From Chiridota heheva (lineage: Eukaryota > Echinodermata > Holothuroidea > Apodida > Chiridotidae): DNA of 64,000 bases. Below, in pieces: positions 1 through 12,151 of this stretch (positions are counted from its first letter, which is position 1; every line of letters begins with the position of its first letter). Location: contig JAIGNY010002073.1 in the NCBI GenBank assembly GCA_020152595.1, forward strand, positions 1,543,001 through 1,607,000. Reading direction: 5' to 3'. A program made the position numbers and the translations under genes. Under the pieces are notes generated by a model. It was not told the DNA's origin, searched no databases, and was given only the letters and a program-made list of their open reading frames with translations.

Positions 1-1256
1 AGTGGGTAAATTAATCTTACAACCATGCACAAATGAATATTGATGATTATAACAGGTGAAATGATAAAGCTACTTATAACATTAGCAAAAATGATAAGAA
101 AAATGACAAAACTTCATTTTCATAAAGATAAAACCAGATAACAATAATAACGACTATGATTTTGATACTCATGATGAAGTTAAGAACACTCATGCAACCG
201 GTAATTCTCCTATGATTACGTCTTCTACTGTTGTTATACTACCTCCAGAATTAAATGGTAAGCTCGCAACACACCCGCCGGATTTAACTCGTATCATTAG
301 ACAGTGAGAATAGCGTCGTTAAGATTGTTTTGTACTAAAAATCTTTAGAAAGATTTTCCCGTTATCTTGGTAGACTGAATTTTGGGATCAACGTTTCACG
401 GGAGGCAGGACCTACCAGTCATTGTTTTATGTTTAGCATCTCTCATGAACATAGTGTAGTTCATGTCATGCGTGGCATAGGCTTATTGTTTGATGTGTAT
501 GTTCTACTATATTAATTGGGTCGTTGGTTTCACGGAATTGGGGGACAGGATGGAAATTAATATTTATCAAGTGTCGGTATATCCACGATCATATGCAAGG
601 AAGGTACATAGATCATATAAAAAAAAACATCATCCGACCTCTTCAAGTATTGTTTTCCCACAATAGTATATCTGATTCTGAAGCTTTTGAGACCAAATCG
701 GTACTATTTACACATACGTTTGGGGCATGGTTCATGTTAAATATCTGATCCACATTTCGGTATCACTGCGATAAAATTTTTTAAATAAAACAAAAAAACA
801 CTTATCGTGACAGTGAACACCAGTAGTAACAATATTACTACAGGCGAAATAAAAATTCTCTCTGACCACTGATTCTGAATATATCTGTCAATAACTGTAT
901 CTCTTTTGTATACATGCCCTAAAAACCAGCGAAAATCATGGTGCTTAACTTCGTCTCATCATTAATATTTGTTATATTTATATGAATACAAACTTGTTTG
1001 CGCATTTTATTGCATATCACTTGTATTGCAATTACTTATTATGTAATGTGTATGAGCATGAGTTCTTACCTACTTATGTTCACATCTATTGTACGTTTCA
1101 TAACTGGCTAACAGGTGGTTTATCTTAGATCTCACATGTCCAACAAAATGTCTTTTTCTGTTTATTTCAAGTTTGGTAAAACTCGAAATGATTACACAAC
1201 TTACTGAGAAATTAATATTTTCTTCGACTTTTGATTGGCAATATAGGTCACAGATT
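1..1256. other. AT-rich non-coding stretch at the left edge
   Basis: No gene is recognised. It should lie inside or downstream of the minus-strand WASP-like gene, whose next exons are not visible here. One coding-like plus frame ends with TGA at 305-307 and includes an Asn-rich stretch followed by STVVILPPELNG. Another open stretch covers 524-748. Neither matches a family I know. They may be remnants of a mobile element. Confidence 0.4.
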
Positions 1257-1533
<277 letters not shown>

Positions 1534-1689
1534 GCCCATCGTGGACTTCAAACTAAGTAAAACAATTTTTTTTTAATTTATACCATATATATTGCGATAA
1601 GTGCTCACTTATGTGGAAAGATGTCGTGGGTAGACCAATGACATTCCATGTGGACACACTTTATGTCTCTGATTCCCAAAAAAACCGTA

Positions 1690-2350
1690 AAAGCTATTAA
1701 GCTCAAAATATTAAGCTTGGTGGGTTGGTGAAGATTGATATGATGCAAAGCTGCATCACACACATGGCTGCATGGTGGTTTATATGTACCATAAACTTCA
1801 AAAGTCAAGAGTTAAAATAATTGATCTAAAATGTTAGTTTTGATTTGCATGTCATGGAAAGCGATTGTGCTATTGGGTTGGTACTTACTTGGTGGGTTGA
1901 TGAAGGGTGCATGATGCAAAATTGTTTCAAAGGTCAGAAGTCAAATGATTGATTAGATATGGGAAATTTTGTGTTTTAATCGTTTGCTAGAAAAACTTAC
2001 GTTCTAATGGGTTGATACTTAGTGGATTGATGGAATTTAATGTATAGTCGTGTCACTTAAAGGACAAAGGTCAGTCAAATAAGGGAAATGAAATGACAAA
2101 TTGTGTGTCTAGATTATTCATGAAAATTTGTAATTGCTATTAGGTTGGTACTTGGTGGGTTGATGGTAGTTAATATGAGGTTTTGTCCTGCAAATTATGG
2201 TACATATCACTTAAATGTCAAAGGTCAAATAAGGGATTTGAAATGACAAATTGTGTTTCTCGTTACCTGGAAAATTATATTTGCCATTGGATTGGTACTT
2301 CGTGGGTTGGCGAATGGTCATGGAATTAGGTGCCCTTCACATAAATGTCA
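1690..2350. repeat. Degenerate tandem repeat, units of roughly 130-150 bp
   Basis: The phrase TTGGTACTTGGTGGGTTGATG recurs with changes near 1720, 1878, 2010, 2145 and 2290. Each copy is followed by a phrase like AAAGGTCAAATAAGGGA and a GACAAATTGTGT-type segment. Copies differ by many substitutions and indels, so the array is old. No coding potential is visible. Confidence 0.6.
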
Positions 2351-2702
2351 CTGATTCAAAAGATCAATGGTTAAACCATTCATAAGAAAGACTACGGTAT
2401 CATGTTTTGGCAAATGTTTAGACAGGGCGGTCAAATGTAAGCCAATATGGGGCACATTACTAATATGTTTGCGGTGGGTATGATTACTTTCACGAGCTTC
2501 ATATGTCATAATCAGATAACACGTCTGTTCCTTTCAGTTCTAATGCAAGCTGGTATATAATGTGCTGGATTCTCTACAGTATCTATAAATCAAATTCTAC
2601 ACAGGGGTCAAAGTATATGATTTGCAAATTAATTCAGTGGTTTAATAGCTGTTGGACTTGTGAACTAATTACACATTATGCATGTAAACTTAACAGGCTT
2701 AC

Positions 2703-2889
2703 CTGATTGTATTCTTGAACTTGAAAGTCGTCGGAACGCCTGCATCTCTTGTTTTATAGCACTCACGCCACCATTCTGGCCAATGAAGCTTTGTATGTAA
2801 GTCATAGTACGAGGATTTGTAAGCTCTTCCTCACTTATATTCAGTTTTATTCGACACCACTCTCTGATTAAGTTTGCTTCTTCTACACC
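2703..2889 (-). CDS. WASP-like protein, exon with end of GTPase-binding domain and autoinhibitory helix
   Basis: Minus-strand exon of 187 nt entered from acceptor ACATCTTAG and left at donor CAG|GTAAGCC, phase 0 in and phase 1 out. It reads from GVEEANLIREWCRIK through TYIQSFIGQNGGVSAIKQEM. In N-WASP the matching stretch (DFIEKTGGVEAVKNEL) forms the C-terminal helix of the GBD, which clamps the VCA tail until Cdc42 binds. The reading frame is intact. The gene must continue to the left, because proline-rich, WH2 and acidic regions are missing and no such exon is visible in 1-2702. Confidence 0.88.
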
Positions 2890-3152
2890 CTAAGATGTAG
2901 GGAAAAGAAAGTTAAAGGATAATTTGAAATAGGTGACAATGATGAGGTCAGTGTTAAGTAATGGCAAGGTGAACTGTGTATATATTTTCGGTGTATTGTT
3001 CACGACATAAACAGTAATTAACAACAATGAAATCAACCACGTACAGTCTTTCTAGTAGAGCGATTTAATTGAAGGTTTTAGTTTTGTAATGTTTTATTTT
3101 TTATTCTCGGTATCATTTGTTTGTATGTTGTTACAGAGGTTTCATTACTTAC

Positions 3153-3195
3153 CTTCCAACTTTCAAATGGATTTTTGCCAACATGTTGGACATGT
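3153..3195 (-). CDS. WASP-like protein, exon with second half of CRIB motif
   Basis: A 43-nt minus-strand exon between acceptor TATTTTACAG and donor GAAG|GTAAGTA. One nucleotide completes a Leu codon from the previous exon, then it reads HVQHVGKNPFESWK and ends in phase 0. The HxxHVG core is the Cdc42/Rac-binding signature of CRIB domains. Splice phases fit both neighbouring exons exactly, which strongly supports the model despite the small size. Confidence 0.88.
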
Positions 3196-3261
3196 CTGTA
3201 AAATATAATTTGATCAATTCATTATCAGTTTTATTGTAATATTAGCATGTATATTAGAACA

Positions 3262-3300
3262 TGTATACTATACTATACTATACTATACTATACTATACTA
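3262..3300. repeat. ACTAT pentanucleotide microsatellite
   Basis: About eight perfect copies of TATAC/ACTAT directly before the 5' region of the RTE element. It may be the insertion site or a product of the LINE. Confidence 0.9.
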
Positions 3301-3747
3301 GGTCAGGTCAGTCCTAAACTGCTACTGGTAACCATGTATCCAGTACTACCTGTCTATGGGTCGAGTGGTCGGCGACTAAACCGGCTCCCCCATTCAGCTT
3401 TCTGGATGAAGAGGGTAGTGGTTCCCCAGCAGGACTAAAAACAAAACCTGTCAAAAGGCGGATGAACTCCTATAAGTCAATGGCCATCCACCAATACCTG
3501 CTGCCTTGCAGGAAGATGCTGGTTCGTCAAAGGTTATCAGAGTAAACTATATGCAAACCGGCAGAAGGCAAGGAGAAAAAACTGCTGTATTTTCCCAAGT
3601 ATAATCAAACACAGAATAAGAGTTACAGCGTAAATGGGGTTCCAAAATGGAACACCTCGCTCGGTAGGGACAGCCATGTGCGACAGGTGGCACACGATCG
3701 TCATCCAACGACTAGCCGTAATAGTTTGCCAAAAAGTATAGCAACAT

Positions 3748-4367
3748 GAAACGTGAGAACAATGATGCAGAAAGGTAAACTAGACAACATAAAGCAGAAA
3801 ATGAAAAGGATGGATATCAATATACTAGGTCTCTCAGAGGTTAGATGGAAGGGTGCTGGGTCTTTAACATCAGATGGTTACTCTCTGGTGTATTCTGGAG
3901 GAGACCATTGCCAAAAAGGAGTCGGTGTCTTGTTCGATTCTGCAAGTGCGAGATGTCTCAAAGGGTTCTGGCCAATATCTGATCGTGCCATAGTGGTGAA
4001 AATACAAGGTACACCATTTACCATTGGCATTATTCAGGTATATGCGCCAACAGCTGAATATGAAACAACAGAAATAGAAAAATCATACGAAGGAGTAGAA
4101 AAAGCCAAACAACAACCCAAATCACAGGATATAAAGATTGTGATGGGCGATTTCAATGTCAAAGTTGGAAACTGCAAAGTAGAAGATATTGTTGGACCAT
4201 TCGGACTAGGATAAATAAATGACCGTGGAGAAAGACTAGTTGAATGGTGCAGAAAACATGACTTTATAATTGCCAACACTTGGCTCGAAAACCACCCAAG
4301 AAGACGTTGGACATGGAAGAACCCAAGAGACAGAGTCAGAAATCAGATTGATTTCATACTGATTTAA
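3748..4367 (+). pseudogene. RTE endonuclease domain, broken
   Basis: The frame reads NVRTMMQKGKLDNIK, then ILGLSEVRWKGAG, IIQVYAPTAEYE and the catalytic-type GDFN motif near 4146. The usual Trp before NVRTM is a TGA stop. A TAA at 4212-4214 interrupts the domain, after which NDRGERLVEWC and RRRWTWKNPRD continue in the same frame to another TAA near 4366. Such exonuclease-endonuclease-phosphatase domains nick target DNA for reverse transcription. This copy cannot make an intact enzyme. Confidence 0.85.
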
Positions 4368-5049
4368 AATCGTTTCGAAATTTGGTCAAAACAGCTAAAT
4401 CAATGCTTGGTGCTGATTGTGATAGTAATCGTATTCCTGTCAAATGTAAAATCCAAGTAAAACTTAGATCACTTAAGAAACCTAAAAAGGAACCTAAATT
4501 ACAGATCAAGCTGTTAAAAACTGATCCAGACATAAAAAAGCGATTATCAGTTTCAGTAAAGAACAAATTCCAAATTCTGGAAAGCCTCACTGAGGCTGAT
4601 GAAATGTGGCAAAAAATGAAAGATTCAGTAACAAAAGCAATGAGTGAACAGATTCCAAAACAAGCAAATAAGGATCACAAAAAGTGGATGACCCAATAAA
4701 TTTTGGACTTAATGGAAACAAGACGGTTAGCAAAGGATGATGATGATGAAAGATATCATGAAATAAACAGAGTAGTAAAGAACAAATGCAATGAAGCCAA
4801 AGACACCTAAAAACCTGGATCAATCAACAGTGCAAAGAAATTGAGAATACACGTGACATAAAGAGTAAATACATGCATGAAAAAGTCAGAGAACTAACAG
4901 GAAAACGTACCTGTACACGGACAGGTTGCATTAAATCAAAAGGTGGTACCATCCTTATGGACAAAGAGGACATCCTACACCGATGGTCATAATACATCAA
5001 ATAATTCTTTGATGATAACATAGGAGAAAAACCTACCATTAAAAAGAAC

Positions 5050-6570
5050 ATGGAGGGCCCACCGATACTAAAGGAGGAAGTGTTAAGTGCCATTAATAAC
5101 ATTAAATATGGCAAAGCATCAGAACTTGACAAAATGCCAATTTACGTTTTTGTGGCTCTTGATGATGTAGGCATTGGAACTATAAGTAGGCTTTTAAATA
5201 TGATATATGATACAGGAGAGATACCACCAGATATGAGCAAATCTATTTTCATAACCTTACCCAAGAAACCAGGTGCAACAGAATGCGATTTACACAGGAC
5301 CATTAACTTGATGAGCCATATCACCAAGGTCTTGCTTCGTGTTCTAATGTCCAGGATGAGAAATAGTATTCGGCCAGAAATTTCAGAAACACAATTTGGT
5401 TTTGTTGTAGACAAAGACACTAGGAATGTAATATTTACACTATCAATGATCATGGAAAGGTGCATAGAAGTACAGAAATATTTATATTAATGTTTCATTG
5501 ATTACTCCAAAGCCTTTGACAAAGTCAAACATGAAGATCTCTTTGAAATACACAGTAATTTGAACATCGACGGAAAAGACCTAAGAGTTATAAGAAACCT
5601 ATACTGGGACCAGGAAGCAGCAATAAGACTTAAAGGAGATTACCGTGAATTTTAGGTAATCCTAAGAGGAGTCAGGCAGGGGGGTGTTTTGTCAGCAGAT
5701 CTTTTCAACATTTACAGTGAAACAATACTTCGTAACATCGACAGTCTTGAGGGGCTGAAAGTTGGAAACTCTAATATAAATAATCTACGCTATGCAGATG
5801 ACACGGTACTTATAGCAGAGTCAGAAGAAAAACTGCAGTCTCTTCTAGATAAAGTTGTAGAGGAAAGTGAAAAAAGAGGGCTGTCTCTAAATGTAAAGAA
5901 AACATAATGTATGGTGGTTTAAAAAAAGCCATAAACCTATTATGTAGTATACAAAGCCAAGAAGAAATAAATAAACAAGTACAACAGTTTAGGTACTTGG
6001 GCTACACACTAACATCAGATAGTCGGTGCATTAACGAAGTGAGAAAACGCACTGCAATTGCCAAAGATATGTTTACAAAAATGAATCCAATTTTGAAGAA
6101 TAGAAATAATGGAATAGACACGAAAGTCCGTGTCTTGAAGGCATATGTATGGTCTACTCTTCACTATGGCTGTGAATGCTGGACAATTACCAGTGACATC
6201 AAGAAAAGATTAGAAGCTACGGAAATGTGGTTTATTATAAGAATGTTGAAATTATCTTGGACAAAGGAAAACAAATGATGATGTCCTGATAGCTTCAGGC
6301 ATGGACAGGTCCCTACTCAATGCCATCAGAAGGAAACAGATGGAATTTTTCAGGCATGTTTATCGGGAGGGTGGGTTGTTACAGCTTGCAGTATGTGGGA
6401 AAATTGAGGGCAAAAGAAGCAGAGGAAGACAGCGAGATAAATATGTCCAAAGCTTAAACAACTGGGCAACCAACAACAGCCTAAGTAACAATAAGTTTAT
6501 GCATTTAGCTCTAAACAGAAGTAACTGGAAGGCCATGATCGCCAATGTCTGTTCCAGACTCGGCACCTAA
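5050..6570 (+). pseudogene. RTE reverse transcriptase and C-terminal region, broken
   Basis: RT fingers and palm are readable: an SKAFDKVKHEDLFE block near 5507, RQGGVLSADLFN near 5672 and the catalytic RYADDTVL near 5788, all in order. Stops occur near 5488 (TAA) and 5653 (TAG). The frame changes at about 5907, after which YLGYTLTSD, VRVLKAYVWSTLHYGCECWT and GKRSRGRQRDKY follow. These C-terminal blocks are characteristic of the RTE-like family. It is a pseudogene. Confidence 0.88.
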
Positions 6571-6600
6571 AGAGAGAGATACTATAAGTCATATACTAAA

Positions 6601-7061
6601 CAATACCTGCAAGCAAATATGCGGTAATGAATACTAAGTAATTACTCTCTAGGATGATTGACATCTCGGCTTGATCACTGGCTATATAATGTTAAAATGT
6701 GACTGATTACATAAAACAATAGAGCAATTGAAGTCGAGGTGCGAATAAATGATAAATTGCCTTTATATAATTTTCCTTAAGATTCATTGTTTCTAAAGTT
6801 CAATATATTCTCTGTTTAAAGTAGTTTGTTCGCATGTTCAATTAATAAGATCAATTTAGATCTGACTCTTCAAGTAACACTTCAAGTGTATTCGTATACA
6901 TAGAGAATCCCAATGTTTATCGAAGAGAAAATTGCAATTACTCATTTCCGTCTATAAACCAACATAATTACAATAACAACGCGCTATTTTCAAACAGTAA
7001 CTTCTTACTTCAATTTTCAAAATATTTGACCTGTAAAATTTATCTTTGAATGAAAGCTTAC
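6601..7061. other. Intron sequence, nothing recognised
   Basis: AT-rich sequence between the LINE and the next exon of the WASP-like gene. I see no open frame, repeat or RNA gene. Confidence 0.5.
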
Positions 7062-7140
7062 AGGAGGTTAGCTGGATTGCCAATGTCTTTCTTCTTCGGC
7101 TTCTTATCCTTTCTTTTCGCGTCCTTCCGTACTTTCTTTT
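7062..7140 (-). CDS. WASP-like protein, basic region and first half of CRIB motif
   Basis: A 79-nt minus-strand exon between acceptor TTATATGTAG and donor CTCCT|GTAAGC. In the phase demanded by the downstream exon it reads KKVRKDAKRKDKKPKKKD and then IGNPANLL. N-WASP has an equivalent lysine-rich PIP2-binding patch directly before its CRIB (KADIGTPSNFQHIGHVG). Here the conserved CRIB Phe is replaced by Leu. The exon starts with AA in phase 1. Joined straight to the exon at 9658-9757, which ends in T, this would give TAA, so one more small exon probably lies between them. Confidence 0.85.
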
Positions 7141-9657
7141 CTACATATAAAATTGGCATCGATATTTATATAACAGTTTGTTAAACCAGATAACGCAAAA
7201 ATTGTCATTAACGCAACGGTTGCGTGACTGGTGTCATGATGTGTCCAAGTAGCGGTCTAGGATATTTTTGTGATGAGAAAAATGTCGTCTCTCACTTAAA
7301 AGGGGACTACAAAAGCCCCCTTCAACCAAATTAGTCCTTTTCAAACAATATAAAACTTCCATGTAGAGTGTGGACTAGGATTTCTTAACTGAATGGCTTG
7401 AGTATCATCCCGCTGGTGGAACGGATTAACAGTAAAGAATCATAACAAAACAGATTTAGGAATGACATACCAACAATCTAGTCAGATGAGATCAGACTAA
7501 ATGACAACGGCAAAGGTACAATCACAATGAAGTGAAATGAGGTACCACCAAAATGAATGGAAGTAACAACAAGCAAAATATGCAATGCAAAATGCACATT
7601 TGGGTTATTCAGCGTTTTATATCAGCGTAATATCAATTCATCAACATAGCAAACAGCCTCTTAGGTTCCCCTAAAAAGAAAGTGGCGTGTAAATTAGAAT
7701 TTGAAATTACATCAAAATACGTCAGGCAAGATTCATTAAATTCATCTGCTCATCTGTATTCAAAAATGAAGAACTCGAGCTCGGACTAGACAGCTAGAGT
7801 CATACCGTATAGTTATAAGTCTTATAGGATTAAATGAAGCAAGTTATTTTTATCTGAAAATAAAGATAATAATCTGATAATTATATATACAGTAGGCCTA
7901 ATATTCATGATGATTTTATATTCTCGCTTTTGTTTTGCCTTTTCTCTCTTAGAATGATTTTATAGTGTTTCACAATGTTTATTTTACTTTAAAGGTACAT
8001 GGACGTGTAAAGTTGAATACCTAATTCAAAGAGGCATACATTTTGGGTACAACGGCCGTTAGATTTTGCAAAAAGCTCTTTTAGTTCACTAGCAATGGCA
8101 ACTCTTACAAAGAACTTTTAAAATAAAAACTTACGTGCTACATCTTTGAAGTTGAAATGGGATAAAATATGTATGTAAATCTCTGAATACCTTTCCAAAA
8201 TTGCAGTCACAGAAAATAAGTATATTCCTTCTATAACTTAAAAAACTTTGGGTCAGAATTTGCCGCATCACATGTCAAGAAACAACATATTTGTAAAATA
8301 AAATATTAAACTAGCAAAGTCATGCTTCCCATTTAGAAATATCATACACAATAGAAAATTGATACCTAAAAATTCAAGAAGTTATAAAATTGTCCATTAG
8401 CACCCGATTTGAATAAAAAGTAAAATAAATTCAATCTAAACTTGATGATCATTAGTCCAAAATTAATTAATATCTTCAATTCATGCATATACGGATTAAA
8501 CAACTAGAGCAAATGAAGTAGATAGTTTCCCAAAAATTCTTGTTTTTTAATAAGAGACTACCAGGGGAAAAGCTTCCCCCATCTTGTCTCTGAATACACC
8601 ACTGAGTCGAAGCCTTAACATGTTTTTACAAAATCTAAAAATTGTTTGACCTGTTTGCATATACACGCGTTTAAATATTTCTCTTTGCATTTATTATGCT
8701 TTGCATTTATTATGCTATAATAGGCCTTCAGAATTTGGCAGATAAATGTTTAAAAATCTTTTTGATGATAGTTTGCTGCGCGACGATTTTGCATATGTGA
8801 AATTTACTTGCAATAACGTTGAGAATAACTATTATAGTTTCGGAAGCATTGAAACTTTGCTGGGAATTTTACCCACCTTTTTTCATATGCTTTTTCTCTT
8901 CAGGTGGTGGAGAGATTTCTAGGCTGGTTTGTACTGAAATTATAATAATATTGCATAGTACGACACAAGTGTTAAAGGCTGTAAGGTATACGTGTCATAA
9001 CAACTGATTAGTTTGGTCACAAACTCTTTGCTATGAAAGAAATCTTGCTTAAAACATAAGTATAACATATCTTTTTCGGTGTTCGACAAAATATGCTATG
9101 CTTAGCTCAACCATTCAACCGTACATCTGTACATAGTTGAGCAACTGCTAACATGCCAAAGACGTGTGCTGCAGTAGCTGGAAGCATAGTGTAGCTTTAA
9201 AAAAAAGAAAATCTTGTACCCAAGATTTGGAAAAATCGGAAAATGGAATATCATGATTAGGAAACATAAAAAAGGCAGATAATAAATCGAAATATTTAAT
9301 ATCTTCTCCGCCATGAAAAATGCTACACTACTGATATCTACCCATTTAATATCCAGCTATGTCTGAGAATGTCTTTCATGTTTTACCTATCAAAATTGTA
9401 AAATGTAACATGTACCAAGTTCAGAATGGAAGTCAAGAATACGATAGTTGTATTTTTGAAATCATGGAATTAAATGTTCAAGAACATTCAGCAGCGCGAC
9501 AATGAAATACGAAAATAAGTGGATTATCTCAGCCTACGCATGATTAATTGTCGCTTAACGTTCATTTGATACATATAAATGTATATTTATTTTCTTTGTT
9601 TCATTCGCGATTAGTTTTACTTCAGGATTTTCTATGTAATTAATGATTGTCACTTAC
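7141..9657. other. Intron sequence; possible missing linker exon and transposon end
   Basis: AT-rich. Splice phase implies a hidden exon with a length divisible by three, encoding the linker between WH1 and the basic region. I could not identify it. On the minus strand 8604-8569 reads CAGTGGTGTATTCAGAGAC, which looks like a hAT-type terminal sequence, but no partner end was found. Short reading frames here are not convincing. Confidence 0.4.
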
Positions 9658-9757
9658 ATCCGTTATTTTGTTGTTGTTTTACAATCAATTCTATGACGAT
9701 GCCATAAAAGTGATTTGCTTCTGTCTTGTCAGCGAAGTTGATAGCTGCCCATTCATT
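9658..9757 (-). CDS. WASP-like protein, C-terminal part of WH1 domain
   Basis: A 100-nt minus-strand exon from acceptor CTTTCCAG to donor GGAT|GTAAGTG. It reads NEWAAINFADKTEANHF and ends in a Gln/Asn-rich KQQQNNG. WH1 domains of WASP and N-WASP have the same NFA..xEA..F block in their last strand and helix, the surface used with the WIP partner. Phase 0 in and 1 out. It joins the 11425-11511 exon cleanly. Confidence 0.9.
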
Positions 9758-10572
9758 CTGGAAAGAAAAGAAATCAACTGATTTGTAGACATGTGTGCTC
9801 TTCAAGATTGTTCGCTTAAAGGAGATCTAAAGTCTGATACAATCCTGATTAGAGATGACAGAGGATTAATAAACCAACCCCCAAAGACAGCTAGTCAACA
9901 TATTATTCCTATCTCAAGTTATAGAAGCTTGAAGTCGACACTTGGAAGCTGCCATTTTGCTCAATTCCATATAAAAAATCTTGTCAAACATGACTTTATT
10001 TACCTAACACAGAAATATAATGTAATGTAAGAAATTGTTTCAAAATGTTGTGACACAAGAATTTATAATAGCTTGTTTTGGTAATATCATGTATACACAA
10101 AAATGTCTTTGACCCATACACAAGGAAAAATGTTCATAAGTTAGAAAACTTGAGATAAATTATAAAACAAAGTACATAGCATTCCAACATCCTACTGGGT
10201 TCATGACATAATCGTCTGCATGTTTTAAAAACAAAATGGCTGCTCTCATAGTGGTGGAATTAATGTGTTTGATAATTATACAAATATGTTAAATTGCTTT
10301 CTGAATTGTGAAAATTGGTCAGAAAATGTGTTGTTTAATTCTATCATATGAAGTAAGGATTATGTCACACTTTATGTTTACCTTAAATGATTGCACTTCG
10401 TAATTTTAGGGCAACAGCAAATGACGCAATCTACAGAACGGTCTGCACATGCGTGGGCCTTATTACGTATTCAGCCAAGGGTAAAGGAATATTCTCATGA
10501 ATTATTACACTTATTTCAAACTGCTAAGAAATATGCACAGCTAATAATTCCAAAGATGGTTAAAACTTGAAG
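9758..10572. other. Intron sequence, nothing recognised
   Basis: AT-rich. A 79-codon plus frame at 9791-10030 shows no family motif and is treated as chance. Confidence 0.45.
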
Positions 10573-11094
10573 TTAAAAGAATATTCCCTTGTATATCACA
10601 TATATGAAAGAAGATTATTAAAGACACATTTTGGTGTAAAAACTATATTGATATCGTTTTCCATTTAAGAGTTATTGACATTTAAAGATTGGCCGAGTGT
10701 GTTGAAAAGTAACCTCCCAGTGTAAAATGTGATGTCATATGGGCAGATCCAAGACAATTCTTGTGAATCTTTATAAAGCAAATAAAAAGGTTTTAGAGTC
10801 AAGGTTGATGGGAGAAGATGGGCAAAACACGTTTGTGTTATATCCCATCTTAATAAATAAACAAAAGAATGCTTCCAGTAAATTAGGAAGAGACAATTAT
10901 TTTTCATGGAAATACACACAACTAGTCTTGTCACTGTACCCAATGAGGTTGCTTTTCAACATACTTGCGCAATCTTGAAATGCAAATACTCTTAAACGGA
11001 AAAAGACATCAGCATGATTTTTACACCAAATTGTGTCTTTTATAGTCCTCTATCACATATATGAAAATAAAAATTCACCGGAATATTCCTTTAA
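10573..11094. mobile_element. TTAA-flanked foldback MITE (copy 1)
   Basis: A 522-bp element bounded by TTAA on both sides with long imperfect inverted repeats. The left end reads TTAAAAGAATATTCC. The right end, reverse-complemented, reads TTAAAGGAATATTCCGG. Further in, the left arm holds AAAGACACATTTTGGTGTAA and the right arm its near-exact complement, followed on both arms by a TTTAAGAGT and TTGAAAAG block. No transposase is encoded. The TTAA target suggests piggyBac-type mobilisation. Related copies are at 19278 and 56716. Confidence 0.8.
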
Positions 11095-11424
11095 AAAATT
11101 AATCTTTAAAATGAAATAGCCACATATTGTAAATTGCTACGGAAAACAATTATTTTATATCTCCTTTGCTTTTTGTTTTAAAAACCTTTTGCAATAATTC
11201 GTAACAAAATCTGAAAAAGTAAAGACTGTCATTTGTAAAGATTAATGCTAATACGTGTGTTTTACTTACTAAGATAATAAGGTACATATTTAAAGTTATT
11301 TTCTTGTATGCTATTCTACATAATAAAAATAATTTTGTTGTTTGCATTTCTATTGATGCTTCCAAAAACAAATTAACGTCAACTTGTGAAAGTTGGTATT
11401 ATAATGTATAACAGGAATTCTTAC

Positions 11425-11511
11425 CTCTGTGTGAAATGTGTGAAAAAATGCTCGAGGTGTAAGGTAATTAAAGTTGTAATAAATTTCTTGTTCCCAACGC
11501 ATCCTCTTTTC
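11425..11511 (-). CDS. WASP-like protein, middle of WH1 domain
   Basis: An 87-nt exon (29 codons, phase 0 on both sides) between acceptor CCTTTTCAG and donor GAG|GTAAGA. It reads MRWEQEIYYNFNYLTPRAFF then HTFHTE. The match to N-WASP (LLWEQELYNNFVYNSPRGYFHTF) is close and was the key to recognising the gene. The WEQE and FHTF blocks form strands of the EVH1 fold that binds proline-rich WIP/verprolin peptides. Confidence 0.95.
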
Positions 11512-11820
11512 CTGAAAAGGTAGGGAAGGAGACACGAGCACATCTGTTTATACTATATAATATAATTTAATACAAAATTGATAAACAATGCTCCAATTAA
11601 TATAAAATAAAATTAATAGGGGACAATCATATTGTAAAACATGACTTTGTAATTCAAAGATAAATTCATGCAAGTCCAATGATATTATGAAATCATGCAT
11701 ACCACGCTGCTAGTTCCCGTCAAAAACTGTTTTAATTTGTTTTCAGGGAGAAATAAACCAGTAAGTGTAAACAACAGCAAAGTCAAACAAATAGGAGTTA
11801 ATAAATATAACACACACAAT

Positions 11821-11842
11821 GAGGCTCACCTATGTGAGCCTC
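11821..11842. other. Perfect 9-bp hairpin GAGGCTCAC / GTGAGCCTC
   Basis: Two perfect 9-bp arms are separated by CTAT in an intron of the WASP-like gene. Two more A/T pairs are possible outside after one mismatch. No poly-T stop or RNA-gene context is visible, so its role is unknown. Confidence 0.7.
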
Positions 11843-12013
11843 TTTGTTTATATAATTATAGTTTAAAACTAAACATCGAATGATCCTTCTCCACTCTCTT
11901 GATTTCCTTTTCAGTTTTTTTTTCCCAAGCCCATTTAAAATTCCATACAATCCTTAGGTGTTAGAGACTAGCATTTGCAATATATCTTGCATATCGATTT
12001 ATGTTGAACTTAC

Positions 12014-12151
12014 GTAAATACTATACACGCGAATGTAGTAAGACTGGTTTTGGTTGTCCCATTCAAAACAAGCTATTCCACAACAGACTTTGATCCATGT
12101 GCCGGTGTTGGAAGAAAATATGAAGATCTGAGCGACTGCCGACGACAATGC
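12014..12151 (-). CDS. WASP-like protein, N-terminal half of WH1 domain
   Basis: A 138-nt exon (46 codons, phase 0 both sides) from acceptor TTGATCAG to donor TTTAC|GTAAGTTC. It reads ALSSAVAQIFIFSSNTGTWI, then KVCCGIACFEWDN and SYYIRVYSIY. N-WASP has TMSSAVVQLYAADRNCMWSKKCSGVACLVKDNPQRSYFLRIF at this place. Conserved points are SSAVxQ, the W before the CCG..C block and the SYxxR strand. The acceptor has a weak pyrimidine tract, but the protein alignment fixes it. Confidence 0.93.

Larger units (their letters stand above)
3301..6600 (+). mobile_element. Decayed RTE-clade non-LTR retrotransposon (LINE)
   Basis: A roughly 3.3-kb plus-strand LINE in an intron of the minus-strand WASP-like gene. 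It has a 450-bp untranslated-looking 5' region, an apurinic endonuclease domain and a reverse transcriptase followed by a C-terminal segment typical of RTE-like endonuclease-reverse transcriptases (EMWFIIRMLKLSWT). In-frame stops and frame changes break the ORF in many places, so it is dead. No clear target-site duplication was found by eye. Clade assignment rests on remembered family motifs. Confidence 0.88.

Noticed and set aside
10739..10978. 79-codon plus frame
   Set aside because: It lies wholly inside the foldback MITE at 10573-11094 and shows no transposase motif.
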